Shown piece after piece: positions 12,352 to 24,387 of a stretch of 64,000 bases of DNA (the first letter of the stretch is position 1; each line of letters begins with the position of its first letter). Under the pieces are notes generated by a model. That model saw only the letters and a program-made list of their open reading frames with translations. It was not told the origin of the DNA and did no database searches. The stretch is from Vitellaria paradoxa (Eukaryota; Streptophyta; Magnoliopsida; Ericales; Sapotaceae): assembly GCA_019916065.1 (NCBI GenBank), contig CM034237.1, positions 43,010,485 to 43,074,484 on the forward strand, written 5' to 3'. The position numbers were made by a program, and so were the translations under genes.

Positions 12352-13996
12352 TGACCGATCTCAAAATTCTCTCAGGTTCTCTCAAGTGCAAGAGGTCGGT
12401 TGTGTCTATTCTAGGTGAGTCCTAGGTCATCTCCACAGGGAACAAGGGGGTGCCTAAGTGTTGAACAAAACTTGATTTTGAAAACAATCGCAAAAGTTTT
12501 AAAAAGAAAAGATGAAAATCTTTTTGGAGTTTTCAAATAAGTAATTGAAAATTTGATTGGGAAATAGCTAGGAAAAACAATTCAAAAATTTAAAAGAAAT
12601 ACACTTAAACTAAAAATGTCACACTAAAGAAGTAATCAATTCAAACACTTAACCAAATACGTGAATTAATTAAATACTCAGATTAATGAAAATACTTGGT
12701 TTTAACCTAGTCCGGTAATGTCCTTGAAGGCTGAATTTGGATATGTAAGTACTCAACCTAATTCTTACACCTGTAATATTAGGTTGGTAGATTTGGCGTT
12801 AAAAACCTTTTTCATAAAGAATTCACAATTCTAGGTTTTTTTTTTTTTTTTTTCAGGTTCGAAATCACCGGAACAGGGAATTGACTTCGATTCACACTAG
12901 CATAATCAAAGTTCAACTGTATCACAAGCAATTCGATTTCGAAAATTAATCTAGAATTCCGTGCCTTACGTTTTTCAAACTATCCAAATTCCACTCCTCC
13001 AATTCAATTACACTCCTAAGTTAAAACCAAGAAAAAAACCCTAACCTAGCATAACGGAAGCGTAAGAAAATTGATTCGAAAAGAAAAACATCTTCAATGT
13101 GCAACAGAACACAAAAACGAACTAAATCGAAAAGGTTTAAAACAGTTTTTAAAGAAAAATCCATGCAAACTCTGCCTTCGAGCAACACAAAACGAACTTT
13201 AAGGATAAAACACAGAGAACATGGAATTCTTATTAAAGATGAACTAATAACTTAAAACTTACACGTAAATTGTATGCGAAAACAAAATCATACTTGAATA
13301 TTCCAAAGCGAAAAGCAACGAGCCGAATCCTTAGTGCAATTCGAAAGTAAATTTTACATAAAATTCCTGGAACAGAAATTCTGAACTTCTCCTAGGGTTT
13401 TCCGACTGTCCCCTTATCAAAATTCTACCCTTTTATATTATTACAAAAGTCAGGGGTAAAATGGTAAAATTACACTCTAAATTTCCTGCTGGACTTGTGC
13501 TAGAAGAGTACCCATGGGCGCCCATGCTTGAGGTGGGGCGCCCATGCTTGAGGTGTTTGATGAAGTCCTCAAAGAACAGGCCAAAATCAGCAGGCATGAC
13601 CCTCCTCTGTGGGCGCCCATCTGATAAAGAGTAGGGCGCCCAAGGTCAGACAGGGGCGCCCATAGGTCTAGGTGGGGCGCCCATGTTGGCTGCTCTCCAA
13701 CTGTTCGATGAAAGGCCTCTGAGAACCTGCTCCTCTCCCAAAATTAGCTCTCTGTGGGCGCCCATCTGCTATAGGGTGGGGCGCCCATGCTTCTGGTGCA
13801 TATTATCCCACTTTGTTTCCTTGCTCTTTTGACCTTTCTTTTCATCCTCCTTCACCAAGTGAAGCACCAAAACCTACAAAAGTCCAAAAGCATATAAATT
13901 AGCTTCTTTCCTTAAAAGATAAGAGATTTATGTAAATAAAAACACCTAAAACCATTCACATTATCATAGTAAGTGTGCATTTTATGTGCTCAATCA
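12352..13996 (-). repeat. 3' LTR of the Athila element
   Basis: It matches 24388-26034 nearly base for base. On the element strand it starts TGATTGAGCACATAAAATGC and ends in CA (TGACCGATC read on the plus strand). It contains the same TATA box (13428-13437, reverse strand) and eight GGGCGCCC copies (13516-13786). Confidence 0.97.
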
Positions 13997-14010
13997 TACC
14001 CCCCAACCTA
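13997..14010 (-). other. Polypurine tract of the Athila element
   Basis: On the minus strand TAGGTTGGGGGGTA directly precedes the TG of the 3' LTR. This is the place and composition of the primer for plus-strand DNA synthesis. Confidence 0.9.
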
Positions 14011-16348
14011 AATATTGCTAGTCCCTAGCAATGTACGCGATAAAACCATGAGGCATACAAACAATTACTAAAACATACATGACTTACAAATATTTATTCA
14101 ATGTAAAACAAATGAAAGAAACTCTAAACTAATGTGATGTCCATTTTCGTAAGAACACACGGCCACACTTAGCATGTGTGGCAAGCGCTTTAAACCCCTA
14201 GGTTCCCCCTAGTGGACGAGTAAGGTCTCGTGAGGGTTTGCAGTGATGCTACCCACAAACATCTATGGTATGGTCTCAAAGTGATAAAGAGTGATTACAA
14301 TCAAGAATAACTCAAGTGCAAGCCCAACAAGGTACAAAATTCAAGTATCATATGTAATTCCCAAGTGCTAAGCATAAAAGCATGGACTATCAAAGTAGGA
14401 AAGGCATATATGCTAAAGTGTTTCATTCATTCAACACGGTTGCAAGAGCATAAACAGAGCCAGATTTTGACTTCAAATCCTCACAAAGAATAACACTCAT
14501 AAAAAAAAATTCACTCATTAAGGGTTCACACAGTCCTAGTAGCATAGAATGCTATCCTAGTTGCACATAACCCCCACCAATACGTGAGTGAACTGAATTG
14601 AAATTCAGAGTGGACAGCTCATAACCAAAAGTTTCAATGCCATGCAAGAAATCACACCCCACAACCTACACAGGACCACTACGTGCACATACAAGAGTTG
14701 CTCACTTAAAATCCACTAGGTCTTTATTTTGGTTGTAACTTGGCCAAGGGTAATGGTTACCAATGGAAGGTATGGAAATCAAGGCACACGTCTTGGGAAA
14801 AAGATAGTCAAGTGCTCACTAATCCCACATTACTCAATTCCTTTCCAACCCTTAAAGAGGACTCCCACAAGAAACTTATTCAAAACTTACAAACTACTCA
14901 AACTTGGTGTTTGCCACTGTTTTTTTTTTTTTTTTATGCGATAAAAACCATACAATATGCATTCCTATTTAAACGTTCGTCCTCTTTCTATACCAAAGGT
15001 CATTCATTTCCAATCCCAAATGCACACTTAGATGTTGAGGCACTTTCACAACCCAAGACATGTGTGGGTAAGGCTTTAAAGTGTGTGAATGGGTGCAAAG
15101 GATGATATATGAGGTGAACCAAAAAACAAAAACATATATTTCACACACTTATTAGAAGGTTTCAAATTGGTTCCTAGGGAAATTCATGAACAAGAAAGGA
15201 TAAGAAGGCCCAAAGTAGCAAAGAGGGCCTAGTATCATATCCAAAGCTTGCAACAACTCATCAAGTGCCAAGTGGAACTCATGCAAGTGTGGGATGCAAC
15301 CGGTGCATTGGAAACGGTAGTGTAGAACAAATGAGCTTAAATCATGTGCAACCCCTCAAGAAAATAATAACAGGCTCAAAAGCTTACCATAGGGGTATAA
15401 GTCTCAACCTTGTCCGAAAATGCTCAATTAACCACTGTTAATCAAAATCGACTCCTAAGTACATAAGCCTTTCTCCATGATAGTCTAAAATGCACTAGGT
15501 CACAACACACTCAACTAGAACTAAATCCCCTATTAAAACTTGAACAAAAATCACTCCTCATGTGCTCACTCAATTCCACAATCAACCACCAAAAAGGGCC
15601 AACATGCAGGTACAAGTGTGCTAAGTCATGTATGTAAGCTCAAAATGCTCAAAATTTGAAAAATTTGACAATTTTAGCACAAATGGTCACCATGCGAACT
15701 CTACCCCCCAACCTAAAGTAAACATTGTCCTCAATGTGAGAACTATGAAGCATATGTGGGTCCGTAGTGTGCAAAGTGAGCAGAAAGATGATGAGCATAA
15801 AAAGCAATCAATATGTAACACATAAGCCAAGCATGCACCCAAAACAAGAATCCCCATAAGCAATAAAGAACACCCCCCAACCTAGTTTCTACAGCACTTC
15901 CAACAACAACCAACAACATATAGCCAAGTGTTATGCTCAAAATGTAGAAACAGAAGGTAAAAAGGGTGGATAGTACCTCAAGAGCTTCCTTATTTGAAGA
16001 AAAGAAAAAAAAAAAACTATACAAGAGAAAAGGTTAGAAAGAAAATAAAAGAAAATAAAGGGAGAATAAGACAAGAGAAAGAGTTAGTACACAAGAAAAA
16101 AAACTAAGAGAAGAAAATCAAACAAAAAAAAAACATAAGAAAATAAGAAAAAGAAAACTCTAATCTACTATATACAAAGGCAACAAAGAAGAAGGGTTAT
16201 CCAACACCCTTGCTATCCCATGCATCCACAAATCAACTAGCGGAACAAACTACGGGCTGTCCGGGCGATCAAAATATGGGTCAGGAAGAGGTGGAGCAGT
16301 AGGACCCATAGCACGAAGAGCGACAAGAATCGAATCCAGAGTGACACC
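14011..16348 (-). other. Athila non-coding region between second ORF and 3' LTR
   Basis: About 2.3 kb with no supportable ORF. It carries two additional polypurine-like copies: TAGGTTGGGGGGTA at 15702-15715 (minus strand), identical to the terminal tract, and a near-copy at 15871-15884. The plus strand near 15961-16165 is very rich in A and G. Long non-coding 3' regions are usual in Athila and related giant Gypsy elements. Confidence 0.8.
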
Positions 16349-17668
16349 CTAAGATTCCAGAAGACGACGCTGGGCAGCTTGCTCCGCGACAATCCTATCC
16401 AAGGATCGACGTTGGGCAGCTTGCTCAGTTTCCATATGTTGCAACCTATCATTCATACCCCGAAGAAGATTACGCTGTAACACTACGGCACGGGGACGGG
16501 GAGGAATATCCGGCACCAGTGGTGTAGAAGAGGTAGAAGGTCCCGCATCGAAAAAAGACGACTCACGCATACGCAGCTGAGCGATGCGCCTGGCACCAGT
16601 AGACTCAGAGATCAGGACAGAAGGACTAACAGTGCGAGCGGTCTCATCAACAGTCACGTCGAATTGTGCCAAAAGTTCCGTGATGAGACCACCAAAAGGC
16701 AATACGGACCGGCCAGTAGTAACTCCCGCACGCTGAATGATAGTGTCAAAGAGCACGGAAGCAAGGTCAATAGGAACGTCTGTAGCAATAGCATAAAGCA
16801 ACAATGCCCGCTCACGACTAATCAAATCATCATGGACAAGCGGAAAAATCTGGCTACAAGACAGCTCATGAAGAACACGGTAGGAAGAGCTTAAGTTCTT
16901 TTTAGAAAACTGAGGAACAGGACCCCAAGTCCTAAGAGCACCATCAGACAGAGCTCTAGCCAACATGTCACGGGAAGGGCGAGAATCCTCTGGGAAAGGG
17001 TACCCGGGGTCAGCCACCCGTGGAATATCTAAGAATGAAGCAATGGTGGATGCTTTGAAACGAAGACGCCGCCCCCGAACCCGCACAAGAATCTGTGAAA
17101 CTCCCGAACCAGAAGGATAAACTTTGACATTAGAATAGAACTCCCGCACAAGCATAGGATCAGCGGAGGCACGGAAAGTCATCGCTCTAACCCAACCGCG
17201 GCCAACGAGGATAGTACGAAGATCAGGAAAATCGGTCAGTCGAATGCCCCGTTCACACAACACGGGCTTGTGGCTCCAATAACTATCAAACCATGCCTGG
17301 CGGTTCTGATTTCTAAACCGAGTATGATCAAAAAGTAATTCATCCTCATCTTTGTCCATTACATCTTCAGAGCTTGAATTTTCAGGAGTAGTGGAGGAAA
17401 CATTATCAGATGAATAGGCAGCAACCTCCTCGGAAAGCTCAACCTCTTCACCCTCTGAAGAAGAAGAAGAAGTAGGTGGTGCATGAGCATGTCGCCTCTT
17501 AAAATGAGCATTACGAGAAGTTCCACGCAAATCCCCCTTACGGGCATGTTTCCTTGACCGTGGCATAGCTTTAAAGCAGCCCAAAATACTCAATCGCCAC
17601 AACAACTTCAAGTTTCCAAACCAACAAAGAATGTTCCTCACAAATGCCCAACAAATTAGACTCACCAC
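16349..17668 (-). CDS. Athila second ORF in env-like position (putative plant transposon protein domain)
   Basis: A 439-codon open frame lies downstream of pol on the element strand. Residues 1-34 are hydrophobic and basic (VSLICWAFVRNILCWFGNLK...). Met35 at 17566 begins the more typical start MPRSRKHARKG, so either Met may be used. Residues about 60-110 are an acidic Ser/Glu-rich linker. Residues about 125-330 contain RGIRLTDFPDLRTILVGRGW, VREFYSNVKVYPSG, and VRGRRLRFKASTIASFLDIP, which fit the family annotated as putative plant transposon protein found in Athila-like elements. The C-terminus has a repeated EQAAQRR segment that looks coiled-coil. In Athila this slot is called env-like, but I see no strong envelope hallmark beyond the hydrophobic N-terminus. 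Its function is unknown. Confidence 0.8.
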   Translation of the reverse strand: MVSLICWAFVRNILCWFGNLKLLWRLSILGCFKAMPRSRKHARKGDLRGTSRNAHFKRRHAHAPPTSSSSSEGEEVELSEEVAAYSSDNVSSTTPENSSSEDVMDKDEDELLFDHTRFRNQNRQAWFDSYWSHKPVLCERGIRLTDFPDLRTILVGRGWVRAMTFRASADPMLVREFYSNVKVYPSGSGVSQILVRVRGRRLRFKASTIASFLDIPRVADPGYPFPEDSRPSRDMLARALSDGALRTWGPVPQFSKKNLSSSYRVLHELSCSQIFPLVHDDLISRERALLLYAIATDVPIDLASVLFDTIIQRAGVTTGRSVLPFGGLITELLAQFDVTVDETARTVSPSVLISESTGARRIAQLRMRESSFFDAGPSTSSTPLVPDIPPRPRAVVLQRNLLRGMNDRLQHMETEQAAQRRSLDRIVAEQAAQRRLLES

Positions 17669-18541
17669 TTAAGATTGGCAAAATATCAAACACGTGGTAG
17701 GCTCACGTTGGTTCCACTTGCACACACCTCAAAAATCAAGTCCCCAAAGCTAAAAGCAACCTTCTTCTACCCAAAAGCATGTAATTAAGATCACAACATC
17801 AAATAACAATCTCTACCCGACTTGGGCATTTACACAAACACTTGATAGGCACCTTGCTAACACACCTTGCACAAGAAGCAACTTCATATCCAAACCGCCC
17901 AAAATCAGCAAATCAACTCCAAAAAAAATCAGTAAATGAGCTGAAACTAAAGCCAAAACTCATAGCCCATGCACCACACAATGGATCTCCAACTTACCTT
18001 CAAAAAGGAGAAAAGAAAAAAAAAACCATTACTTCCACCATGCAACACATACCAATAAAATAGAGAGAACCAGCTGTTAAAAACAGCTTAGCACAACCAA
18101 AGGAAGCAGAAAATCAGCTTAGATGGAAGAAGAAACATAGATACCAAGAGGTTGGAAGGTGAAGCTCACAGGTGAAGAGTAAGAACATAAGCACGGGTGT
18201 GTGCTGATGCACGGGTGTGCTGGAATTAGAGGGAAATAACAGAAATATGAAGGTCACGTGACCTTGTAAAGAAGCACATGCCAGCTTGGGCGCCCATGTG
18301 GGAATGTGGGGCACCCATCAGGGGACACGGGCGCCCATGCTATAGGTGGGGCGCCCCACTTGAGCTGAAACAGCAGAATTTTTTTTTTTTTTTTAAATAC
18401 CAAAGTATAGAAAGAGCAAGTCAAGACACAAATCGACACTCATTCATACCAAACTTCAAAACAAGAATTCTCTAATCTAAGACAAAACCAAACAAAACAA
18501 AAGGAAATAAACTACTATTTACAAACTAGGACTCTAGACTT
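17669..18541 (-). other. Athila spacer between gag-pol and second ORF
   Basis: This 870-bp spacer holds a 16-bp perfect palindrome (18250-18265), three exact GGGCGCCC copies (18288-18295, 18330-18337, 18350-18357) with one degenerate copy between them, and a T-run at 18379-18394. It could contain a promoter or leader for the second ORF; that is inference. Confidence 0.7.
18250..18265. promoter_or_regulatory. 16-bp perfect palindrome with G-box core
   Basis: AAGGTCACGTGACCTT is its own reverse complement and contains CACGTG, the core bound by plant bHLH and bZIP factors. It sits about 580 bp upstream of the first Met of the second Athila ORF on the element strand and 22 bp from a GGGCGCCC cluster. 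Confidence 0.6.
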
Positions 18542-21500
18542 TCATTCGAAAGAATGTGGGTCGGTCAACTCCCACGTCTCGATCTCAGCCACGAAACTCT
18601 CCAAGTATGGCTTGAGACGATGGCCATTCACTTTGAAAATAGTGTTGTTGCGTGGGTTATGCACCTCACACACACCATGCTCTGAAATAGAAGTGATGAC
18701 AAAGGGACCCGACCATCGAGACCTTAACTTCCCCGGAAAAAAATGTAACCTAGAGTTGTACAACAAGACTCTTTGGCCCACTTGAAAGGATTTCCTAAGA
18801 ATGTGTCTATCATGCAAATCCTTCATTTTAGCCTTGGCAATCTTTGCATTCTCGAAAGCATCATTTCGCAATTCATCAAGTTCATTCAATTGAAGCTTCC
18901 TAAAAGTGCCGGCATCATCTAGACTTTCATTGAATTGCCGGATTGCCCAGTAGGCTCGATGCTCCATCTCAACGGGTAGATGGCAAGCCTTGCCATAAAC
19001 AAGACGATAGGGAGACATGCCTAAAATAGTCTTATAAGCCGTACGATATGCCCACAACGCATCAACTAGCCGCAAAGACCAATCTTTACATGTGGGGTTA
19101 ACCGTTTTCTCAAGAATACCTTTGATCTCCCTATTTGCCAATTCAACCTGGCCACTATTTTGGGGATGATAAGGAGTCCCCACCTTATGAGTTACACCAT
19201 ATCTACGCATTAAGATACCCACAGGCCGATTGCAAAAATGCTTACCACCATCACTAATGATGGCCCGGGGCATCCCAAAACGTGAAAAGATATACTCTTT
19301 CAAGAATTTGACCACCACACGATGGTCATTAGTGCGAGTGGCAATGGCTTCTACCCATTTAGAAACATAATCTACGGCCACAAGAATATACTCAAAACCA
19401 AACGATATAGGAAACGGGCCCATAAAGTCTATCCCCCAACAATCAAAAATTTCCAAAATAATGACAGGATTTTGGGGCATTTCATTTCGTTTGGAAAGGG
19501 CCCCTAATCGTTGGCATCGGTCACACCTCAAACAGAAGTTATGCACATCCTTGAACATCGAGGGCCAATAAAATCCGCTTTGAAGGATCTTAGCGGTAGT
19601 TTTCTTGGCAGAGAAATGACCCCCGCAAGCCAAGGCATGGCAAAACTCAATGACACTAGAAATCTCACTATCCGGAATGCATCGTCTCACAATTTGGTCA
19701 GAGCAATACTTATAAAGGTAGGGCTCATCCCAAAAGAAGCTACGCACATTGCGTAGGAACTTAACTCTGTCAACTTTCGCCCATTGCGAAGGCATCTGGC
19801 CAGTCACTAAAAAATTAGCAATGTCTGCATACCAAGGAAGATGATCAGGAGAAGTAGTGCTTATGTGCATGATATGCTCATCAGGGAAATGTTCATTAAT
19901 TGGGTGGTCACTCGATTCAGACAGATGAAGTGGCAAGCGTGACAAGTGGTCAGCCACCACATTCTCTACTCCTTTCTTATCTTTAATCTCCAAATCAAAC
20001 TCTTGAAGGAGTAGCATCCATCTAATCAGACGAGGCTTGGCCTCTTTTTTGGCAAGAAGATATTTCAGAGCTGCGTGGTCAGTAAACACTGTGACACGAG
20101 ATCCCACCAAATATGACCTAAACTTGTCAAGGGCAAATACTACTGCTAGAAGCTCCTTTTCCGTAGTGGTATAATTCACTTGAGCTTCATTAAGAGTCTT
20201 ACTAGCATAGTAAATGACAACAGGCTTCCCCTCTCTCCTTTGCCCTAAAACAGCTCCCACTGCGAAATCACTCGCATCACACATAAGCTCGAATGGTAAA
20301 GACCAGTCCGGGCTTTGGACAATTGGTGCAGTGGTGAGTAGGTGTTTAAGTCTGTCAAACGCCTCTTGGCATGAGGTTGTCCACTCAAAAGGAACATCGT
20401 TAGACAACAATGAGCATAAGGACCGGGCAATAGAACTAAAAGACTGGATGAATCGCCGATAAAAACCGGCATGGCCAAGGAATGATCTCACGTCTTTCAC
20501 ACATCTAGGGGTAGGCAAATTTTGAATCAACTCTACTTTTGCTTTGTCAACCTCAATCCCCCGACATGATACTATATGCCCCAAAACTATCCCTTGTTGT
20601 ACCATGAAATGGCACTTTTCCCAGTTCAGCACCAAATTACTCTCCTCACAACGCACTAACACCTTTTCAAGGTTGGACAAGCACTCATCAAATGTATCAC
20701 CATAAACAGAGAAATCATCCATGAACACCTCCAAGAACCGCTCGACCATGTCACTGAAAATGCTCATCACACACCTTTGAAAAGTCGCAGGTGCGTTACA
20801 TAACCCAAACGGCATGCGTCTATACGCAAATGTGCCGAATGGACATGTGAAAGTGGTCTTTTCTTGGTCCTCTAGTGCTATCTCAACCTGATTATATCCT
20901 GAATACCCATCTAGGAAGCAATAGAAAGATTTTCCTGCTACTCTCTCAAGCACCTGGTCTAGAAAGGGAAGTGGAAAATGATCTTTCCGAGTCACCGCAT
21001 TCAAGCGTCTATAATCAATGCACATACGCCACCCAGTCTGGGTGCGTTGAGGCACTAACTCACCTTTCTCGTTCTCAACCACAGTGACGCCTGACTTCTT
21101 AGGAACAACCTGAGTAGGACTCACCCACTTCGAATCAGAGATGGGGTAAATGATACCCGCATCAAGCAACTTAAGCACCTCCCCTTTTACAACTTCCTTC
21201 ATATTAGGATTTAGCCGTCTTTGCATTTGCCTCACCGGCTTAGCATCATCTTCGAGGTATATATGATGAGAACATACTAAGGGACTGATACCTCGAAGAT
21301 CCGCCACAGTCCAACCCAATGCTCGACGGTGAGCACTCAACACTGCTAACAATCTCACTTCCTGTTCTTTCTCCAAACTTGCTGACACTACTACAGGAAA
21401 TGTCTCACCCTCCCCTAGGAATGCATATTTAAGCTCACTCGGTAATGGTTTCCTAGAAGGGCAAGGGGGACACTCAATTGATGGTTTGGGCTTAATCAAG

Positions 21501-24124
21501 GAAGGCTCCAAAGACTCAAAAATTGGTACCCAACCACTAGCTACCATGACATTCTCAGTCTCTTCTATCAACTCTCCAGCATACCTGCAATTCTCTCCAT
21601 CCAACACGACACATCTCTCACTCCTCACTAAAGCACACTCCAAAGGGTCCTCCAAGTAAGACTTCTCAAAGTACTCCTCACTCAAGGCATGGATCACATC
21701 CACCTCCCTAATATCCTCATACTCTCCCATTTGCTTTCCTACCCGAAAGATATTCATCTCCATGGTCATATTCCCAAACGAAAGTTTCATTACCCCACTT
21801 CTACAATTGATCACCGCATTCGATGTAGCAAGAAAGGGTCTACCGAGTATTACCGGAATGGATTGAGTAGGGTTTGAAATGGGTTGAGTGTCCAAAACTA
21901 TGAAATCAACTGGAAAGTAGAACTTGTCTACTTGAACCAGTACATCTTCCACTACACCCCTAGGCATTTTCACTGAACGGTCAGCCAATTGCAATGTCAC
22001 TCTGGTGGGTTTCAGCTCACCTAAGCCTAGTTGCTGATAAACAGTGTAAGGCAATAGGTTGACACTAGCACCCAAGTCCAGTAGAGCTCTGTCTACAATG
22101 TGATTTCCTATGATGCAGGAAATGGTTGGACACCCTGGATCCTTATACTTAGGGGGTGTCTCCCGCTGGATTATGGCACTGGCTTGTTCTGTCAAGAAAG
22201 CTTTTTCCTTGACATTGAGCCTCCTCTTCACAGTGCACATATCCTTGAGAAACTTAGCATAAGAAGGGTTCTGCTTGATAGCCTCAAGTAACGGGATGTT
22301 GATTCTCACTTGTTTGAACATCTCATAAATTTCTGAGTTCAACATCTCATTCTTGCCCTTTGCTAATCTCTGGGGAAAAGGTGGTCTAGGCATGTGCTCA
22401 ACAGGCTGGTCTATTGGCCTAACCAATGGCCCCTCACTGGTTTCCCCATCGCTCTCTTTTTCAACCTCTCCATTCTCTTTCTCTCCACTCCCAATCTTTT
22501 CGACATCTCCACTATCCTTTGAACCCAACTGTTCACTAGGAGTATTGGCTCTAGGGTCAATCGGCTTTTGAATGATCTTACCACTCCGCAAAGTGGTAAC
22601 AGCTTGAACTTGCTCATGTGAGGTAGCACCCGAGGTCGACGACTCAGTCATGTTCGCCTGGCCTTTCGGGTTGGGAAAAGGTTGTGCTGGGAGTTTACCA
22701 CTCTGAGTGGTACTCATAGCCTGGGTCAACTTAGAGACTTGACCCTTGATGTCATCCAAAGCCCGAGTTACTTGATTGTTGATGTTCAGTTGTTGTTGCA
22801 TAAATTGATTAAGAGTATCATCAATTGGTCTCTTATGTGGTGGTTGGTATGCAACAGAACTGGGCTGTTGGAATTGGGATGATGGTAAAGGAGGTGGTTG
22901 CTGAAATGGTTGTCCCGAATTATCATTCCTCCAGGAGAAACCGGGATGGTTCCTCCACCCTGGGGGATAAGCATTGGAAGCTTGGTTTCCACTTTGGTAA
23001 GGGACATGTCCACTTTGGGTATAAGGAGCATTACTTTGACCCCTATTCGGGAATGGACGATTTGGTGCATTGTTAATGTAAGCTTGACCATAGGCTATCT
23101 CCCTAAGCAAAGGCAATTCGGGGCACAAATTTGCATCATGCCCCATTTGATCACAAGCGGCGCAAACCACTTTCTTCTCAACCAACTTTTCCTTGTTCTT
23201 CAGTTCAAGGGACTCAAGCTTATGTTGCAAGGCGGCTAACCTAGCCCGTAAATCGTCACTCTCACTCAACTCTAATTGGCGACTAGGTACCGAATACCTA
23301 TGTTCAGAAGATGAGGGTGGTCCAATTTCCCAATCATTTGAGTCTTCGGCTACCATGTCAAAGAAATCCATGGCATCCTCCGCAGTCTTATCAAAAAGGG
23401 TACCATTGCACATGGTTGAGACAAGTTGTTTGAGACTGGGAGTTAAAGACTCATGAAATATACTCACTAACCTCCATGACTCAAATCCGTGGTGAGGACA
23501 AGCCATCAAGAGGTCCTTAAACCTCTCCCAAGCACGACAGAAATTCTCATTAGACTTGCATGAAAAAGTGGTGATCTGTCGCCTATAGTGTTGAGTCTTT
23601 TGAGTTGGAAAATACTTCTTCAGAAACTCGGTTTGCATTTCGCGCCAAGTTCCAATGGAACGAGGGCGAAGGGAGCTAAGCCACAGTTTGGCTTTGTCCT
23701 TAAGGGAAAATGGGAACAGTTGGAGTCGGACAACATCCTCATTAGCATTCGGGTCTACACAAGTGTTAGATACTTCCTCAAACTCTCTCAAGTGGTTATA
23801 TGGATTTTCAGAATCAAGACCATGGAAATTAGGTAGGAGTTGGATGATTCCTGGTCTTAAGGTAAAATTGCCCCTGTTCAAAGGCAAAATGATGCAGGAA
23901 GGTGTGGTTTGCCTAACCGGGTTAAGGTGATCCCTAATCCTCCTAATTTCTGGAGCTCCATCATCCCCATTTACACTTCCATCCCCTTCTAAATTTGCCA
24001 TTAAGTCTGACGATTGGGAGTTTGTGACTGACGCTAAGATATGGGGCTCTAAAGGCTCACGAATGTAAGAAGGGTTACTATGATCGAGAATGACTTCGAC
24101 AACCTTGCCTGACCTCAAAAACAT
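18542..24124 (-). CDS. Athila gag-pol polyprotein (1860 residues, open)
   Basis: One uninterrupted frame encodes the retrotransposon structural and replication enzymes. Gag is at residues about 90-270 ([20 protein letters not shown]), with a zinc knuckle [14 protein letters not shown] near 320. The aspartic protease has [13 protein letters not shown] near 680, with DLG where many retroviral types have DSG/DTG. The reverse transcriptase is at about 950-1200, with YSGYNQVEI and the active-site FMDDFSVYG near 1131. RNase H has [13 protein letters not shown] (about 1280) and [11 protein letters not shown]. Integrase has an HHCC zinc finger (HALACGGHF ... CLRCDRC, about 1490-1535) and DDE residues in [17 protein letters not shown] and [11 protein letters not shown] (about 1563-1660). 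Gag and pol are fused in one frame, as in other Athila elements. Proteolytic processing is inferred from the family. The lack of any stop fits the young LTR age. Confidence 0.97.
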   Translation of the reverse strand: MFLRSGKVVEVILDHSNPSYIREPLEPHILASVTNSQSSDLMANLEGDGSVNGDDGAPEIRRIRDHLNPVRQTTPSCIILPLNRGNFTLRPGIIQLLPNFHGLDSENPYNHLREFEEVSNTCVDPNANEDVVRLQLFPFSLKDKAKLWLSSLRPRSIGTWREMQTEFLKKYFPTQKTQHYRRQITTFSCKSNENFCRAWERFKDLLMACPHHGFESWRLVSIFHESLTPSLKQLVSTMCNGTLFDKTAEDAMDFFDMVAEDSNDWEIGPPSSSEHRYSVPSRQLELSESDDLRARLAALQHKLESLELKNKEKLVEKKVVCAACDQMGHDANLCPELPLLREIAYGQAYINNAPNRPFPNRGQSNAPYTQSGHVPYQSGNQASNAYPPGWRNHPGFSWRNDNSGQPFQQPPPLPSSQFQQPSSVAYQPPHKRPIDDTLNQFMQQQLNINNQVTRALDDIKGQVSKLTQAMSTTQSGKLPAQPFPNPKGQANMTESSTSGATSHEQVQAVTTLRSGKIIQKPIDPRANTPSEQLGSKDSGDVEKIGSGEKENGEVEKESDGETSEGPLVRPIDQPVEHMPRPPFPQRLAKGKNEMLNSEIYEMFKQVRINIPLLEAIKQNPSYAKFLKDMCTVKRRLNVKEKAFLTEQASAIIQRETPPKYKDPGCPTISCIIGNHIVDRALLDLGASVNLLPYTVYQQLGLGELKPTRVTLQLADRSVKMPRGVVEDVLVQVDKFYFPVDFIVLDTQPISNPTQSIPVILGRPFLATSNAVINCRSGVMKLSFGNMTMEMNIFRVGKQMGEYEDIREVDVIHALSEEYFEKSYLEDPLECALVRSERCVVLDGENCRYAGELIEETENVMVASGWVPIFESLEPSLIKPKPSIECPPCPSRKPLPSELKYAFLGEGETFPVVVSASLEKEQEVRLLAVLSAHRRALGWTVADLRGISPLVCSHHIYLEDDAKPVRQMQRRLNPNMKEVVKGEVLKLLDAGIIYPISDSKWVSPTQVVPKKSGVTVVENEKGELVPQRTQTGWRMCIDYRRLNAVTRKDHFPLPFLDQVLERVAGKSFYCFLDGYSGYNQVEIALEDQEKTTFTCPFGTFAYRRMPFGLCNAPATFQRCVMSIFSDMVERFLEVFMDDFSVYGDTFDECLSNLEKVLVRCEESNLVLNWEKCHFMVQQGIVLGHIVSCRGIEVDKAKVELIQNLPTPRCVKDVRSFLGHAGFYRRFIQSFSSIARSLCSLLSNDVPFEWTTSCQEAFDRLKHLLTTAPIVQSPDWSLPFELMCDASDFAVGAVLGQRREGKPVVIYYASKTLNEAQVNYTTTEKELLAVVFALDKFRSYLVGSRVTVFTDHAALKYLLAKKEAKPRLIRWMLLLQEFDLEIKDKKGVENVVADHLSRLPLHLSESSDHPINEHFPDEHIMHISTTSPDHLPWYADIANFLVTGQMPSQWAKVDRVKFLRNVRSFFWDEPYLYKYCSDQIVRRCIPDSEISSVIEFCHALACGGHFSAKKTTAKILQSGFYWPSMFKDVHNFCLRCDRCQRLGALSKRNEMPQNPVIILEIFDCWGIDFMGPFPISFGFEYILVAVDYVSKWVEAIATRTNDHRVVVKFLKEYIFSRFGMPRAIISDGGKHFCNRPVGILMRRYGVTHKVGTPYHPQNSGQVELANREIKGILEKTVNPTCKDWSLRLVDALWAYRTAYKTILGMSPYRLVYGKACHLPVEMEHRAYWAIRQFNESLDDAGTFRKLQLNELDELRNDAFENAKIAKAKMKDLHDRHILRKSFQVGQRVLLYNSRLHFFPGKLRSRWSGPFVITSISEHGVCEVHNPRNNTIFKVNGHRLKPYLESFVAEIETWELTDPHSFE

Positions 24125-24387
24125 GCAGTGGATTACTAACCTAAGTCTGTTTGGTTTATTGTTGTGTTTTTTTTTTTTTTTTTTTTTCAGAAATCTAAAA
24201 GAAGAAAAATCCTAAAATTAGAGAAAAGGAATTAAAATAAAAAAAATGAAATATACAAAAGAAAAGAAATAAGGAACGATATCACCTGGAAGTCCAAATG
24301 TAACCGCACCAGCAAGTGCTTTCATCCACAAGCTCTCTGAGTTCAGCACACACACACCGTTGTTCCCCGGCAACGGCGCCAAAAACT
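24125..24387 (-). other. Athila leader between 5' LTR and gag-pol
   Basis: A 263-bp untranslated leader on the element strand. It contains the primer binding site and a long A-run (24168-24187, T on the plus strand). A short antisense-looking ORF that crosses into the LTR is not considered a gene. Confidence 0.8.
24364..24381 (-). other. Primer binding site, complementary to tRNA-Asp
   Basis: On the minus strand TGGCGCCGTTGCCGGGGA begins six bases inside the 5' LTR. It is the complement of the 3' end of plant tRNA-Asp including the CCA, the primer used by Athila-type elements. Confidence 0.9.

Noticed and set aside
13516..13786. GGGCGCCC copies considered as a CRISPR-like or satellite array
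   Set aside because: Units are 8-11 bp with irregular spacers and are duplicated only because the LTR is; this is a plant nuclear retroelement.
14729..15105. Two overlapping plus-strand ORFs
   Set aside because: They lie antisense in the Athila non-coding 3' region, overlap a homopolymer, and show no domain.
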